DNA from: Cellulosilyticum sp. I15G10I2
GTDB lineage: Bacteria > Bacillota > Clostridia > Lachnospirales > Cellulosilyticaceae
DNA length: 64,000 nt
NCBI RefSeq assembly: GCF_900095725.1
Contig: NZ_FMMP01000015.1
Span: 1 to 64,000 of the forward strand
Direction: 5' to 3'
The notes under the pieces were generated by a model. It searched no databases. It worked only from the letters and a program-made list of their open reading frames with translations, and was not told the DNA's origin. Shown in pieces: positions 39,435 to 48,103 of this stretch. Every line of letters starts with the position of its first letter. Position 1 is the stretch's first letter. Both the position numbers and the translations under genes were made by a program.

Positions 39435-40528
39435 AAATTATGTTTACATGTGGTGGAACGGGAGGTCATATTTACCCAGCTATAGCCTTATATGAAGCAT
39501 TTAGAAAAAGCCATAAGCATATAGACTATTTATTTGTTGGTTCTGATTATGGCTTAGAAAAAGACATTATGAAAAATGAAGGTATACCTATAGAATGTAT
39601 AAAATCTAGGGGGATAAAAAGAAGTTTATCACTAAGTAACATAAAGTCAGGAATATGTAATTTCATTGCATTCTTTCAAGCAAAGAAAATTATAAGTAAG
39701 TTCAAGCCAGATCTTGTTATAAGCACAGGGGCTTATCCAACCTTTCATATTACCTATTTTGCTACAAAAAAGGAGATACCTGTTTTCTTAATAGAGAGTA
39801 ATAGTATGCCTGGTTTTGTAACCAGGTTGTTTTCTAATAAAGCAAGAAAAGTATTTATTAACTCTAAAATAACTTTAAATTATTTAAAAAATCAATCTAA
39901 CATTGAAGTTGTAGGGATTCCCTTAAGAATAGTAAATAGCCATAAGAAAATAGAACAAATTTTCAAGGAACAAAACTTAAACAAAGAAGAAAAGGTAGTG
40001 ACAGTAATAGGTGGAAGTTGTGGCTCAAAAAAAATTAACGAATGCCTCATGGATATCATTAATCATAGAGAGCTAAACTATCAAATCATATGGGCTACAG
40101 GTAAGAATAATTATAGCGGTATTATGGAGGGGCTTAATAAAGAACATAATAAAGTGAAAGTAATGCCTTATATTAATAATATGAGTGAAATCTTAAAAAT
40201 AACAGATTTGATGATTTGCAGAGCAGGTGCGATGACTATTGAAGAAATCAAAGCATTTGCTATTCCTGCAATACTTGTCCCCTTTGCAAAAGCTACAGAT
40301 AATCATCAGCATATTAATGCTTTAGAACTAAAAAATGCCGGGGCCGCTGAGATACTAGAAGAGAAGAATACGGATGCAAATATGTTATATGAAAAAATCA
40401 ATAAAATCATTACTAATGATGAGACTTTAAAGGTAATGAAGAAGAACTATGAGTTGATTAAGAGTAATCACTCAAAAGAAAAAATAGTAGAAATAATATG
40501 GGATGAAATGAGGAGAGACGGGTGTTAA
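39431..40528 (+). CDS. MurG-like UDP-glycosyltransferase with divergent acceptor site
   Basis: 365 aa. Starts at TTG (39431) overlapping the previous stop, with AGGAGG 9 nt upstream; the frame also extends further upstream inside mraY, which is rejected. N-terminal GGTGGHIYPAIALYEAF is MurG-like. Donor site conserved: CRAGAMTIEEIKAFAIPAIL then PFAKATDNHQHINALELKNA. Acceptor-side motifs differ: the usual GYxSGP loop is GAYPTFH, and HEQNxxPG is IESNSMPG, so the His is lost. It probably transfers a sugar, likely GlcNAc, to a lipid-linked acceptor other than standard lipid I. Confidence 0.8.
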   Translation: MKIMFTCGGTGGHIYPAIALYEAFRKSHKHIDYLFVGSDYGLEKDIMKNEGIPIECIKSRGIKRSLSLSNIKSGICNFIAFFQAKKIISKFKPDLVISTGAYPTFHITYFATKKEIPVFLIESNSMPGFVTRLFSNKARKVFINSKITLNYLKNQSNIEVVGIPLRIVNSHKKIEQIFKEQNLNKEEKVVTVIGGSCGSKKINECLMDIINHRELNYQIIWATGKNNYSGIMEGLNKEHNKVKVMPYINNMSEILKITDLMICRAGAMTIEEIKAFAIPAILVPFAKATDNHQHINALELKNAGAAEILEEKNTDANMLYEKINKIITNDETLKVMKKNYELIKSNHSKEKIVEIIWDEMRRDGC

Positions 40529-41559
40529 ACGTAGGAATATTAGGTGCAACAGGCTATTCAGGGCAAGAATTAATAAGGCTTCTTCATCATCATAAAGAGG
40601 TTACAATAAAAAAAATAATATCAGATACTTATAAAGAAAAACAATATAAATTTGTATATAGAAACTTTGTAGGATTTAATGAGGAACTATGTAAACAGGT
40701 AGAGTGGGATAGCTTGACGGATGACATAGACCTATTATTTTCTGCTCTTCCCTATGGCGTTTTAATGGAAAAGTTAACTTACGATATGATGCAAAAAGTA
40801 AAGATAATTGATATTGGTGTAGACTATAGATTTATGGATAAGGAAACCTATAAGGCGTATTATCATAAAGAACATAAATCAATAGAACTTGTAAATAAGT
40901 TTACATATGGGTTGAGCGAATGGAATGAAGAACGTATAAAAGAGAGCAGCTATGTAGCAAGTCCTGGATGTTATGCAACGGCCATTCAATTGGCATTATT
41001 ACCTTTAATCAAAGAAAATATGATTGAAACGGATATAATAGTAGATGGCAAATGTGGTTTATCAGGCGGTGGAAGAACATTGACAGTTGGGACGCATTTT
41101 GCAGAGGCTAATGAATCAACAAAAGCTTATAAAATTAATAATCATCCCCATAGTTTTGAAGCCAAAAAGGGGATTGAATATTTTACTGATGAAAGTGTAT
41201 CATTGACCTTTACACCACATATAGTACCCATGCAAAGAGGAATGCTTATAACAGCGTATTTAGAATTAAAAAGTAAAGTGAGTCATCAAACCATAAAAGA
41301 AATATATAATGAATATTATAAAACAAAACCATTCATTGAGGTCTTAGATCAGGGAATCTATGTAGAAACGAAATGGGTAAAAAATTCTAATATGTGCCAC
41401 ATAAATTTTGAAGTTAACGAAGAAACTAATAAGCTTATTGTAGTTGCTGCAATAGATAATTTAATTAAAGGTGCAGCTGGACAAGCAGTACAGAACATGA
41501 ATATTATGTTTGGCTATCCTCAAAACATGGGACTTGACTATATACCAATCTGCATATAA
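40522..41559 (+). CDS. argC: N-acetyl-gamma-glutamyl-phosphate reductase family protein (ArgC)
   Basis: 345 aa. NADP-binding GILGATGYSGQELIRLLHHH, catalytic Cys in VASPGCYATAIQLALLPL, GLSGGGRTLTVGTHFAEA and the active-site FTPHIVPMQRGMLITAY are all intact, so it should be an active acyl-phosphate reductase. It starts at GTG 40522, overlapping the MurG-like gene by 7 bp. No argJ, argB or argD is nearby; normally argC is in an arginine operon. Either an arginine gene displaced here or an enzyme recruited to the MraY/MurG-like pathway. Confidence 0.85.
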   Translation: MLNVGILGATGYSGQELIRLLHHHKEVTIKKIISDTYKEKQYKFVYRNFVGFNEELCKQVEWDSLTDDIDLLFSALPYGVLMEKLTYDMMQKVKIIDIGVDYRFMDKETYKAYYHKEHKSIELVNKFTYGLSEWNEERIKESSYVASPGCYATAIQLALLPLIKENMIETDIIVDGKCGLSGGGRTLTVGTHFAEANESTKAYKINNHPHSFEAKKGIEYFTDESVSLTFTPHIVPMQRGMLITAYLELKSKVSHQTIKEIYNEYYKTKPFIEVLDQGIYVETKWVKNSNMCHINFEVNEETNKLIVVAAIDNLIKGAAGQAVQNMNIMFGYPQNMGLDYIPICI

Positions 41560-41583
41560 TCAAGCTTCATCTGTCTGATATTC

Positions 41584-41675
41584 TTATTTAATAACTGCAA
41601 TTCCTTCGATTTGTACTAATCAATGAGCATCTACAAAGTCAGAGGTAATAACTGTCCGAACGGGGTATTTATTAT
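41584..41675 (-). pseudogene. Fragment of a RidA (YjgF/Rid) family gene
   Basis: The minus strand encodes KYPVRTVITSDFVDAH, a TGA stop, then LVQIEGIAVIK and a TAA stop. This is the C-terminal RidA signature, with the position after DAH (usually a large residue) being TGA at 41622-41620. No 5' part remains. It lies between argC and the next leftward gene. Clear remnant. Confidence 0.75.
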
Positions 41676-41687
41676 CTATTAAAAGTA

Positions 41688-42377
41688 TTAGTAGAAAGTT
41701 GAAAATATTGGTATTAATAGTCCAACTGCAATGACTAAAAGTCCGGTCAGTTGTGTCATGAATATAAAAAATTCACTGGGCTCACCACCCTCAACAACTA
41801 AAAAATATTTTAGATGCCAATAGCCTCTTGGAAAAGCTACTTGAGAGGTTCCCAAAAAAATTAGGAAGCAAGAGTAAAGTATTAAATTAACTATACCAAC
41901 TTCCGACATATAATCAACGGCAGCAATAACCTCTCGAATAAGTTTAGTCTCGAATACTTCATCAATTTTATTGGATTCTTCTGGGGGATAGCTACCACTT
42001 ACAGATATTGAAAGGAGCTCTTTCTCATAAAGTAATTGTTCATTCACATAAGTTTTAGCGGTCATACTCGATAGATCATTAACTTGACGAATTACTTTGT
42101 CTTTATATTCAAAAATAAGTGTTCCGCTAAAAATAGTTAAGTTTCTTCTACCGTCATTATTATAAGCTTTTAAAACAACACCATTTTCGTCTCTAAAATA
42201 CCATGTCCCACTATTTACACTATCATACTTAAAACGTAAACCATCTATAACAAAAGTTTTTTGATTAATATCAGTGATACTTGCAATGATAATATTAAGT
42301 GTTATTAAACCAAGCAGCATAATTAAAAAAACCTTTAAGCCGCCATACTTTTCTATGTACTTATTGATAAGTTTCAT
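41688..42377 (-). CDS. Uncharacterised membrane protein, 229 aa
   Basis: Not recognised. One N-terminal membrane segment (about 13-34), a ~120-residue extracytoplasmic domain with beta-like alternation (RFKYDSVNSGTWYFRDENGV), and two C-terminal segments (about 163-185 and 204-228). AGAGG precedes the ATG. Alone in its transcript. Confidence 0.6.
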   Translation of the reverse strand: MKLINKYIEKYGGLKVFLIMLLGLITLNIIIASITDINQKTFVIDGLRFKYDSVNSGTWYFRDENGVVLKAYNNDGRRNLTIFSGTLIFEYKDKVIRQVNDLSSMTAKTYVNEQLLYEKELLSISVSGSYPPEESNKIDEVFETKLIREVIAAVDYMSEVGIVNLILYSCFLIFLGTSQVAFPRGYWHLKYFLVVEGGEPSEFFIFMTQLTGLLVIAVGLLIPIFSTFY

Positions 42378-42484
42378 TCTATACCTCTTTTCAAAGTCCT
42401 ATACTTCATTATAAGTTATACTTTATGCGATACCAAATAGCGATAGAGTACTTTAAGTCAGATGCTTAAAACATTTTCTTATAA

Positions 42485-43135
42485 TTAAAGGGCATTTAGA
42501 TATGCGAGATTGATATCTTTTATTGAATCAACTGTTATGTCAGCTTTTGATAAGTCTTGATTGCCGGAATTTGGGTTGCAAAAACCTATGCACTTCATCC
42601 CGGCAGATTTAGCAGCCAGCGTACCATTTTTAGAATCCTCAATGACTACACACTGATCACTCTTTAAATGAAGTAATTCAGCTGTTTTAATATAGATATC
42701 AGGAGCGGGTTTGCCTTGTGGCACTTCCTCTCCGCTTACAATAACTGAAAAGTAATCTAGGATATTAAATTTTGTCAGTACGGCCTTAATAAAAGGCATG
42801 GCAGATGAAGAAGCTAACGCTATTTGAATATTATGCACAGCCAAAGTGTGCAATAGTTCAGTAATCCCTTCAATAGGCGCTATAGTCATAGTATTTATAC
42901 GTTCTATTTTAGCCTTTAATTGACTATCAAGAATAGCTTCGACTGTTTGCTTTAAATCATAGGGGACTTTAAGCTCAGCCCACATTTCAGGGCTTGTCAT
43001 GCCCACATATTTATCTAGCTCTTCTTTTGTAATTGTAACACCAGAGTCGTTCATAGTGGCTTCATCCACTTCAAAGTGAATAGGCTCACTATCAATAATA
43101 ACCCCATCCATGTCAAATATGACAGCCCCTATCAT
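42485..43135 (-). CDS. HAD-superfamily hydrolase (beta-phosphoglucomutase-like)
   Basis: 216 aa. HAD motifs in order: FDMDGVIIDSEP (nucleophile Asp and acid/base Asp), ALASSSAMPFIKAVL, GKPAPDIYIKTAELL (Lys), and CVVIEDSKNGTLAAKSAGMK. Cap domain type I as in beta-phosphoglucomutase and sugar-phosphate phosphatases. It overlaps the previous gene by ATGA, with its own AGGAG. Confidence 0.9.
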   Translation of the reverse strand: MIGAVIFDMDGVIIDSEPIHFEVDEATMNDSGVTITKEELDKYVGMTSPEMWAELKVPYDLKQTVEAILDSQLKAKIERINTMTIAPIEGITELLHTLAVHNIQIALASSSAMPFIKAVLTKFNILDYFSVIVSGEEVPQGKPAPDIYIKTAELLHLKSDQCVVIEDSKNGTLAAKSAGMKCIGFCNPNSGNQDLSKADITVDSIKDINLAYLNAL

Positions 43136-43434
43136 GAAAATAACTCCTCTAATGCTCTAGCAGCTGTATAAATGCTTCCAACGCCAGAAATAAAGTATGT
43201 GACACGAAGCGTATCCATAATTTCTTCCTTTGAAGCACCGGCTTCTATTGCGCGTTTAGCTAAGGTTTTGACACCATCAACAGCTCCGTGTGATGCGTCT
43301 AGAGCCAATGCAATCAGCAGTTTTTCTTTTAAGGGAAGCGTACTTTCTTTAAAAGCCAGCGCTCTTGATGCTGTTATAGTATTAAATAACTCTTCATCGT
43401 TTTTTTGAATGATTTCTAATGGATTTTTATTCAT
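43132..43434 (-). CDS. Carboxymuconolactone decarboxylase-like protein lacking the redox cysteines
   Basis: 100 aa. The CMD helical fold is recognisable from LKEKLLIALALDASHGAVDG and AIEAGASKEEIMDTLRVTYF. The AhpD-type CxxC is absent (there is no Cys at all), so peroxidase activity is not expected. Translationally coupled to the HAD gene through ATGA. Confidence 0.78.
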   Translation of the reverse strand: MNKNPLEIIQKNDEELFNTITASRALAFKESTLPLKEKLLIALALDASHGAVDGVKTLAKRAIEAGASKEEIMDTLRVTYFISGVGSIYTAARALEELFS

Positions 43435-43514
43435 TGTTTTAATCTCCTTTTAATTAGTGGTTTTATAATAGTAATACGATGCTACAATATATTCATTACC
43501 TTATAGGACAAAAA

Positions 43515-44216
43515 TTAGTCTAAAGTTTGAGAGGTAAATAGTTTATTAATAAGAAAAGGTTTGCCATGGGCAGGATATATTTTTTTTGCCCCATATTCTT
43601 TTAATCTATTCCAACTCTTATAGACTTCTTCGATATTGTCTATATATATAGGTCTGTACTTAATACCGCACCACTGTAAAAAGTTCATAGCAGCATCACC
43701 AACGAAGGCGTTACCATTATCAAGAACAACAGATATAGAATCATCAGTATGGCCAGGTGTATAGATGATTTTGCCATTGATACCTATTTGTCTAAGAATC
43801 TCTGATTGATCATCAGAGATAATAACATCGCTATTAGAGAGATCTACAGATGGATACTCAAAATTTTTATGAAATAAAAGAAAGGCAGAGAAAACAAATT
43901 TAATACGTTTATTTACTGGAGACATAGAATCTAGAGAGACGCCATTTTTTAAAGGAACTACAGCATTTTTATGTACTATTAGCCTGCACCCAGCTGCTTT
44001 AACAAGGTGTGCTGCAAATCCTGCATGATCATCATGATGATGAGTTAATAAAAGATACTTGATTTTAGAAAGGACTATGCCCAGCTTATTCATTATTTTA
44101 ACAAATTTATGATAGTCACTGGAATAGCCAGTATCGATCAATAAGTAGCCATCAGCGCATGCTAGTAAATAGCATTTAGTGATACCTAGGTCCAAACAAT
44201 AAAAAGATTGATTCAT
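43515..44216 (-). CDS. Metallo-beta-lactamase fold hydrolase
   Basis: 233 aa. Metal ligands THHHDDHAGFAAHLV, IYTPGHTDDSISVVL, NAFVGDAAMNF and KIYPAHGKPFL, consistent with the glyoxalase II/RNase Z-like hydrolase group. Cytosolic, no signal peptide. Substrate unknown. Confidence 0.88.
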   Translation of the reverse strand: MNQSFYCLDLGITKCYLLACADGYLLIDTGYSSDYHKFVKIMNKLGIVLSKIKYLLLTHHHDDHAGFAAHLVKAAGCRLIVHKNAVVPLKNGVSLDSMSPVNKRIKFVFSAFLLFHKNFEYPSVDLSNSDVIISDDQSEILRQIGINGKIIYTPGHTDDSISVVLDNGNAFVGDAAMNFLQWCGIKYRPIYIDNIEEVYKSWNRLKEYGAKKIYPAHGKPFLINKLFTSQTLD

Positions 44217-44250
44217 TAAAGAACTCCCTTCTTTAATATAAAATACCTAA

Positions 44251-44736
44251 TTAATCCTGTCCATATTGCCTTTCGTGATTTCTTTTTGAAAACAGCACAT
44301 AGAGAAAAGGAAGAAAAAAGGTCGGGATAATACATAGATAAGCATTTAAGTCTGATAGTTGTATTAAAACGCCAAAGGCGCTTGAGTATATTTTTAAAGG
44401 AACAAAGAGAACTAAATCCACAAACATCATAAGAGGGTTGAGGCCCATAGTTTGAAATAACTGCTCCAAGGCGAATACAGTAATATAATAAATACTTACA
44501 ACTGCTGCAGATTTTGCAGTTTCCTTTCGCGTCATATCCTTAAAGCAGAAAATACCTGTAATCACAAATAATATGAGAGACGATATGGCCTCTAATGTTG
44601 TTATCATGGTTTCCATTTCAAAAGTGAATTCAGATGTAACTTTTACGGTGCTGAAAATGTATATGTAAGAAATAATAGATAGAATAATCCCTGTAACAAT
44701 AGAAATAATCATAATTCTCCAGAGTTTTTTCTGCAT
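44251..44736 (-). CDS. Uncharacterised four-helix membrane protein, 161 aa
   Basis: Not recognised. Hydrophobic segments near 8-30, 44-64, 76-104 and 120-150. It begins 1 bp after the LysE-type gene stop codon, with AAAGGGGG upstream located in that gene's end, so the two are co-translated. Confidence 0.6.
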   Translation of the reverse strand: MQKKLWRIMIISIVTGIILSIISYIYIFSTVKVTSEFTFEMETMITTLEAISSLILFVITGIFCFKDMTRKETAKSAAVVSIYYITVFALEQLFQTMGLNPLMMFVDLVLFVPLKIYSSAFGVLIQLSDLNAYLCIIPTFFLPFLYVLFSKRNHERQYGQD

Positions 44737-44737
44737 G

Positions 44738-45349
44738 CTACACCCCCTTTTTTAATACTAATTTCAAGCCAAAGCCAATCATAACGAGGCCAACTATTAC
44801 GTTTAAGATATCTAATAACAATTGTGATAAGAAAGTATTTATAACACTACCTGCAAGGGCAATTCCACTAAGAAAAATAACTGTGGCTAGGATGCAACCT
44901 ATCCCAAATAAAATAAGTTGATATTTATCCATTTTTTTATCAATAGCTTCTGCTGAGAATACGCCACTCCAAAAGATAACGGTAAGAGGATTTGAAGCAG
45001 TAAGGAGAATGCCATAAAAGAAAATGTTTTTTGCACTCATATTAGAGAACAACTGTATACTTGGGAGAATAGAATAATTAAAAACATTTATTATGATATT
45101 AAATCCAAATAACGTAAGAATAAGACACCCAAATATTTTAATAAATTGCTGTATTCTGGTATTCTTTAAAACAGCAGCCACTCCACATCCTGCTAATGCA
45201 ATATATGTAGCATCAACCAGTGAGATTGCACAAACTAAAACTAACCCCATTAATATTCCGTAGGTACCAGATGTATTAAAAACCATCAAACACATGGGAC
45301 CAATTGATAATTGTAGCAACATCCCAAATTTAAGACCTTTTATGAGCAT
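44738..45349 (-). CDS. LysE/RhtB-family amino acid exporter
   Basis: 203 aa with six hydrophobic helices. LQLSIGPMCLMVFNTSGTYG is the LysE-like N-terminus (usually SPGP, here SIGP), and NPLTVIFWSGVFSAEAIDKK matches the loop before helix 4. Predicted efflux of an amino acid. AGAGGTGA precedes the ATG. Confidence 0.85.
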   Translation of the reverse strand: MLIKGLKFGMLLQLSIGPMCLMVFNTSGTYGILMGLVLVCAISLVDATYIALAGCGVAAVLKNTRIQQFIKIFGCLILTLFGFNIIINVFNYSILPSIQLFSNMSAKNIFFYGILLTASNPLTVIFWSGVFSAEAIDKKMDKYQLILFGIGCILATVIFLSGIALAGSVINTFLSQLLLDILNVIVGLVMIGFGLKLVLKKGV

Positions 45350-45611
45350 ATAGTCACCTCTAGAGTTATACCATTAAATAGCTACATTTTTATCTTTTAA
45401 CTATCGTTAAGATAAGTTATCACAAATATTCTAAATTTTATATGAATAATATACCATACTTTAAATAGAATAAAAAGAAATAGAATTTCATTTATGTTAA
45501 ATTTTTCATAATAAATGCCGATATATAATATATATAAACTAAAGAAGGAAGCGTGATAAAAGTGGTGATTAATGTGACGTAAAGCGAGTGGTGTTGAAGG
45601 AGGCGAAGACT

Positions 45612-45965
45612 ATGATGAATATCATATCAAGTATTGTTAATTCCGGGTATATAGTGGATCGGGCAGTGGTTAAAAATACTTCTGTCAACGAAGGTTCTTT
45701 TCAAAATGCTTTGCAGGAGGAAAGAGGCAAGATTAAAAAGGTAAGCGAAGCGAGTAGTTTAAAGCCCTATGGCAGAAATGAAATTAATGATGAAGAAAAA
45801 TATAAGTCAGTCAAAAAAACAACACATCAGGATAGCGCAGTTGCAGTTGCAATGGCAGTGATGAAAAGTACAATAATAGTTAATCCAATTAGATCAGATA
45901 GTGAAGTAGAGGATAAAGTAAAACTTATAAACTTAGTAAAGACCAAAAATGCTTATCACATTTAA
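45612..45965 (+). CDS. Uncharacterised small protein, 117 aa
   Basis: Not recognised. No signal or membrane segment; polar middle with Lys/Glu, and hydrophobic ends (MNIISSIVNSGYIVDRAVV and AVAVAMAVMKSTIIVNPI). The frame is open from 45588, but AAGGAGG is optimally spaced from ATG 45612. Alone on the plus strand, with a shared terminator downstream. Confidence 0.5.
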   Translation: MMNIISSIVNSGYIVDRAVVKNTSVNEGSFQNALQEERGKIKKVSEASSLKPYGRNEINDEEKYKSVKKTTHQDSAVAVAMAVMKSTIIVNPIRSDSEVEDKVKLINLVKTKNAYHI

Positions 45966-46006
45966 GGAAGGTAAATAAAACGTGAATACTTATAACTTAA
46001 TTAAAT

Positions 46007-46048
46007 AAAATCCCTAAGGTACAAGAAAAAATGTAGCTTAGGGATTTT
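46007..46048. terminator. Bidirectional terminator between convergent genes
   Basis: AAAATCCCTAAG (46007-46018) pairs with CTTAGGGATTTT (46037-46048), flanked by A- and T-rich sequence. It serves the 117-aa gene and the leftward 55-aa gene. Confidence 0.75.
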
Positions 46049-46054
46049 TGAATT

Positions 46055-46222
46055 TTAATGAAGATTAATTTCTTCTTCACTATTCTTGCTAATATAAATG
46101 TCTAAGGCCTTTATTCCTCTTCTCATAAGCTTAACAAAAAGAACAAAGCTATAACTACCTATAGCGATAAACAATAAGATTATGATTAAGTTTATTACAG
46201 AAAAAATTGCAACACCCGTCAT
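46055..46222 (-). CDS. Small membrane protein, 55 aa
   Basis: Reading frame with ATG at 46222 preceded by AAGGGGG. One membrane segment (FSVINLIIILLFIAIGSYSF), then a basic amphipathic stretch VKLMRRGIKALDIYI and an acidic end. Small Clostridial membrane proteins with this helix-then-LRRGIKALEIY arrangement are common; function unknown. Convergent with the 117-aa gene. Confidence 0.65.
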   Translation of the reverse strand: MTGVAIFSVINLIIILLFIAIGSYSFVLFVKLMRRGIKALDIYISKNSEEEINLH

Positions 46223-46340
46223 ATTAAATCCCCCTTATTTTATTCTATGAAATTCAAAAAATATGTATCCAAACTTATTGTCATTTTCATCCATATATTA
46301 AATATAGACCTCAAGAAGCAAATTATTGACTGGCAATAAC

Positions 46341-46414
46341 TATATTGCACAATATCCTGTTATGATTAGGATTTAACTTAATTAGAACATCGAGAAATAA
46401 AAAACAATAGTGAA
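46341..46414 (-). repeat. Degenerate duplicate of the 3' end of the gene at 47865
   Basis: About 70 bp resembling 47831-47903, including the shared CTTAATTAGAACATCGAGAAA. On the minus strand it still encodes LLFFISRCSN before a stop, the final residues of the DUF6366-like protein (LLFFLSRCSN). No upstream part of a second gene is left. A footprint of duplication or cassette exchange. Confidence 0.65.
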
Positions 46415-46468
46415 TTAACATAACTTTACATTATGCTCAAGTGCTATATCCCTTCATTAAATTAGTAA

Positions 46469-47176
46469 TTAACAATCAATATTTGCTTTTCTTGCTTGAC
46501 TACATAACTCTCTGACATTAAGTGTATATGTCTTACCTTCTTTTATAAAGTGAGTTCCACATTGTCTAAACTCAAAACGAGTTCCTTTAGTTATGCACTG
46601 CTCTCGGATAGATAAAACCCAATCGTAATTCAGCGGTCTTGCATTTCTATCAGATTCACCACCAACTATAACCAATTCAACATTATCCAAATATTTTTTG
46701 ATATTTATCTCTTCAATGAGGGGCTGGCAAATTATATTTCTATGTTTTATTGGAAAGGCAGAAAACATAGAGAGTCTAAAGTCCGCTCTGTCTTGATTTT
46801 CAATAGTGCAGCCAACAGTCACATTGTCATAGCCATCATTCCAGTCATTTGGAATACAGTGTAAAAACCTTTCAATTCTCTTTGTGAGGAAAATAAAGTT
46901 CAAGTCTGAGCGTTCTTTTATCATTTCCCAACATTCGTTTCGCCACTTGTCAGCTTCTTCAATAAGAAAATCTGTAGAAAAGCATAGGTAAACAGTCTGA
47001 CCTGATTTAATTTTATAGTCACCTTTTTTATTCTTTGCAACAGGTGCATTAAAATTATCTGTTTTTATAATAGTACTTGTATCTACTCCTCTTTTAGCAT
47101 CACCTTTATGAATATAGCAGTATTTACATCCTTCGCTATATTTATGACAGCCACGCCACGGACTCCACATTGCCAT
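46469..47176 (-). CDS. DUF5131 family protein (phage Gp37/Gp68-like, radical-SAM-like)
   Basis: 235 aa. N-terminal WSPWRGCHKYSEGCKYCYIH carries the Cys cluster expected to bind an iron-sulfur cluster, then VYLCFSTDFLIEEADKWRNE, FIFLTKRIERFLHCIP, NVTVGCTIENQDRADFRL, and VIVGGESDRNARPLNYDW. These are the conserved family blocks. Often phage-borne or mobile; the reaction is unknown. Marks the start of the accessory region. Confidence 0.85.
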   Translation of the reverse strand: MAMWSPWRGCHKYSEGCKYCYIHKGDAKRGVDTSTIIKTDNFNAPVAKNKKGDYKIKSGQTVYLCFSTDFLIEEADKWRNECWEMIKERSDLNFIFLTKRIERFLHCIPNDWNDGYDNVTVGCTIENQDRADFRLSMFSAFPIKHRNIICQPLIEEINIKKYLDNVELVIVGGESDRNARPLNYDWVLSIREQCITKGTRFEFRQCGTHFIKEGKTYTLNVRELCSQARKANIDC

Positions 47177-47212
47177 AATAATACCACCTAAAATATAGAT
47201 TTATCCTACCAG

Positions 47213-47749
47213 TTAATCAATTATAAATGCTGCTGCTAAATAGTACATATCATAATCCCCTGTATCTCTAAAATTCAGTATATCTTTGACTATACGGTAT
47301 TCCCCGGTATTCAGACTTCCATAGAGCCAGTTCCAATCTACTGTCCATTCTCTAGTGTCACCAGAAGCCAAGTCATAGCCAATATCATTAAAGCCATAAT
47401 TACCATCTATAACAACAGGAACCTGATACCATCTTTCATTAATTTTCTTTTCCAACAAAAAGTGTTCACCGTAAATACATTGATTGTCTGATTTATTCTC
47501 AAATACTACAATTAGTCCAGTAGAAGATGCCATTTCTTCCTTTACAGTCATAGTAACATCAGGAAAGTTATTGACAGTATCATATGTTGTAGGCTTCCAG
47601 TCAGTTGTTTCAGCAGATGGGATTAAATCAGCTGTCTTTCTAATGTGTTCTGGTTCTTTTGCCAAATTGCTATTACCATAATTTCCACATCCTGATAATA
47701 GTATTAAATTTATAACCATACAAACAAGTAGACAAAAATACTTTTTCAT
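47213..47749 (-). CDS. Lipoprotein with bacterial Ig-like domain
   Basis: 178 aa. Type II signal peptide with lipobox LLSGC at residues ~17-21. The C-terminal ~110 residues form a beta-sandwich-like domain (TMTVKEEMASSTGLIVVFEN, EKKINERWYQVPVVIDGNYG, SGDTREWTVDWNWLYGSLNT), as in the Big_14-type family. Cell-surface protein, role unknown. Good ribosome binding site. Confidence 0.72.
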   Translation of the reverse strand: MKKYFCLLVCMVINLILLSGCGNYGNSNLAKEPEHIRKTADLIPSAETTDWKPTTYDTVNNFPDVTMTVKEEMASSTGLIVVFENKSDNQCIYGEHFLLEKKINERWYQVPVVIDGNYGFNDIGYDLASGDTREWTVDWNWLYGSLNTGEYRIVKDILNFRDTGDYDMYYLAAAFIID

Positions 47750-47864
47750 AGAATCACTCCTTCTACTTGTTAGACTCCAAAAATATGTAAAGGTTCCCTA
47801 AACGGTGTAAACCATAATTTTTTCGCTTTTACATCACAATATTCTACTATGATTATGATTTAGC

Positions 47865-48065
47865 TTAATTAGAACATCGAGAAAGAAAAAATAGTAGTGC
47901 GGTAATTATACCTGTAATGATAATCTTATGAAGGCAACCTCCTTTAGTCAATGCACCTAAGTCACCCGTCATGGAACGATTTATTGAGTCCGAGAAATTA
48001 ATCAGCGGATTTTTTTTATATTCATCTATTTTGCGTTGTTCTTCTTTATCTCTTTGATTCATCAT
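47865..48065 (-). CDS. Small DUF6366-like membrane protein, 66 aa
   Basis: Polar N-terminus ending NPLINFSDSINRSMTGDLGA, which resembles the NPxxNFxDxxNRxxxGDL pattern of DUF6366, then one membrane segment IIITGIITALLFFLSRC. The frame begins earlier (48098), but AAGGAAG fits the paired ATG codons at 48065/48062. Its 3' end is duplicated at 46341-46414. Confidence 0.6.
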   Translation of the reverse strand: MMNQRDKEEQRKIDEYKKNPLINFSDSINRSMTGDLGALTKGGCLHKIIITGIITALLFFLSRCSN

Positions 48066-48103
48066 TTCACTTCCTTTATTATTTGGGGAGTTAATCAAGT
48101 GTT

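Noticed and set aside
41620-41622. UGA as selenocysteine or tryptophan in the RidA fragment
   Set aside because: The fragment has no 5' half, no start and no SECIS-like hairpin; ordinary decay explains it.
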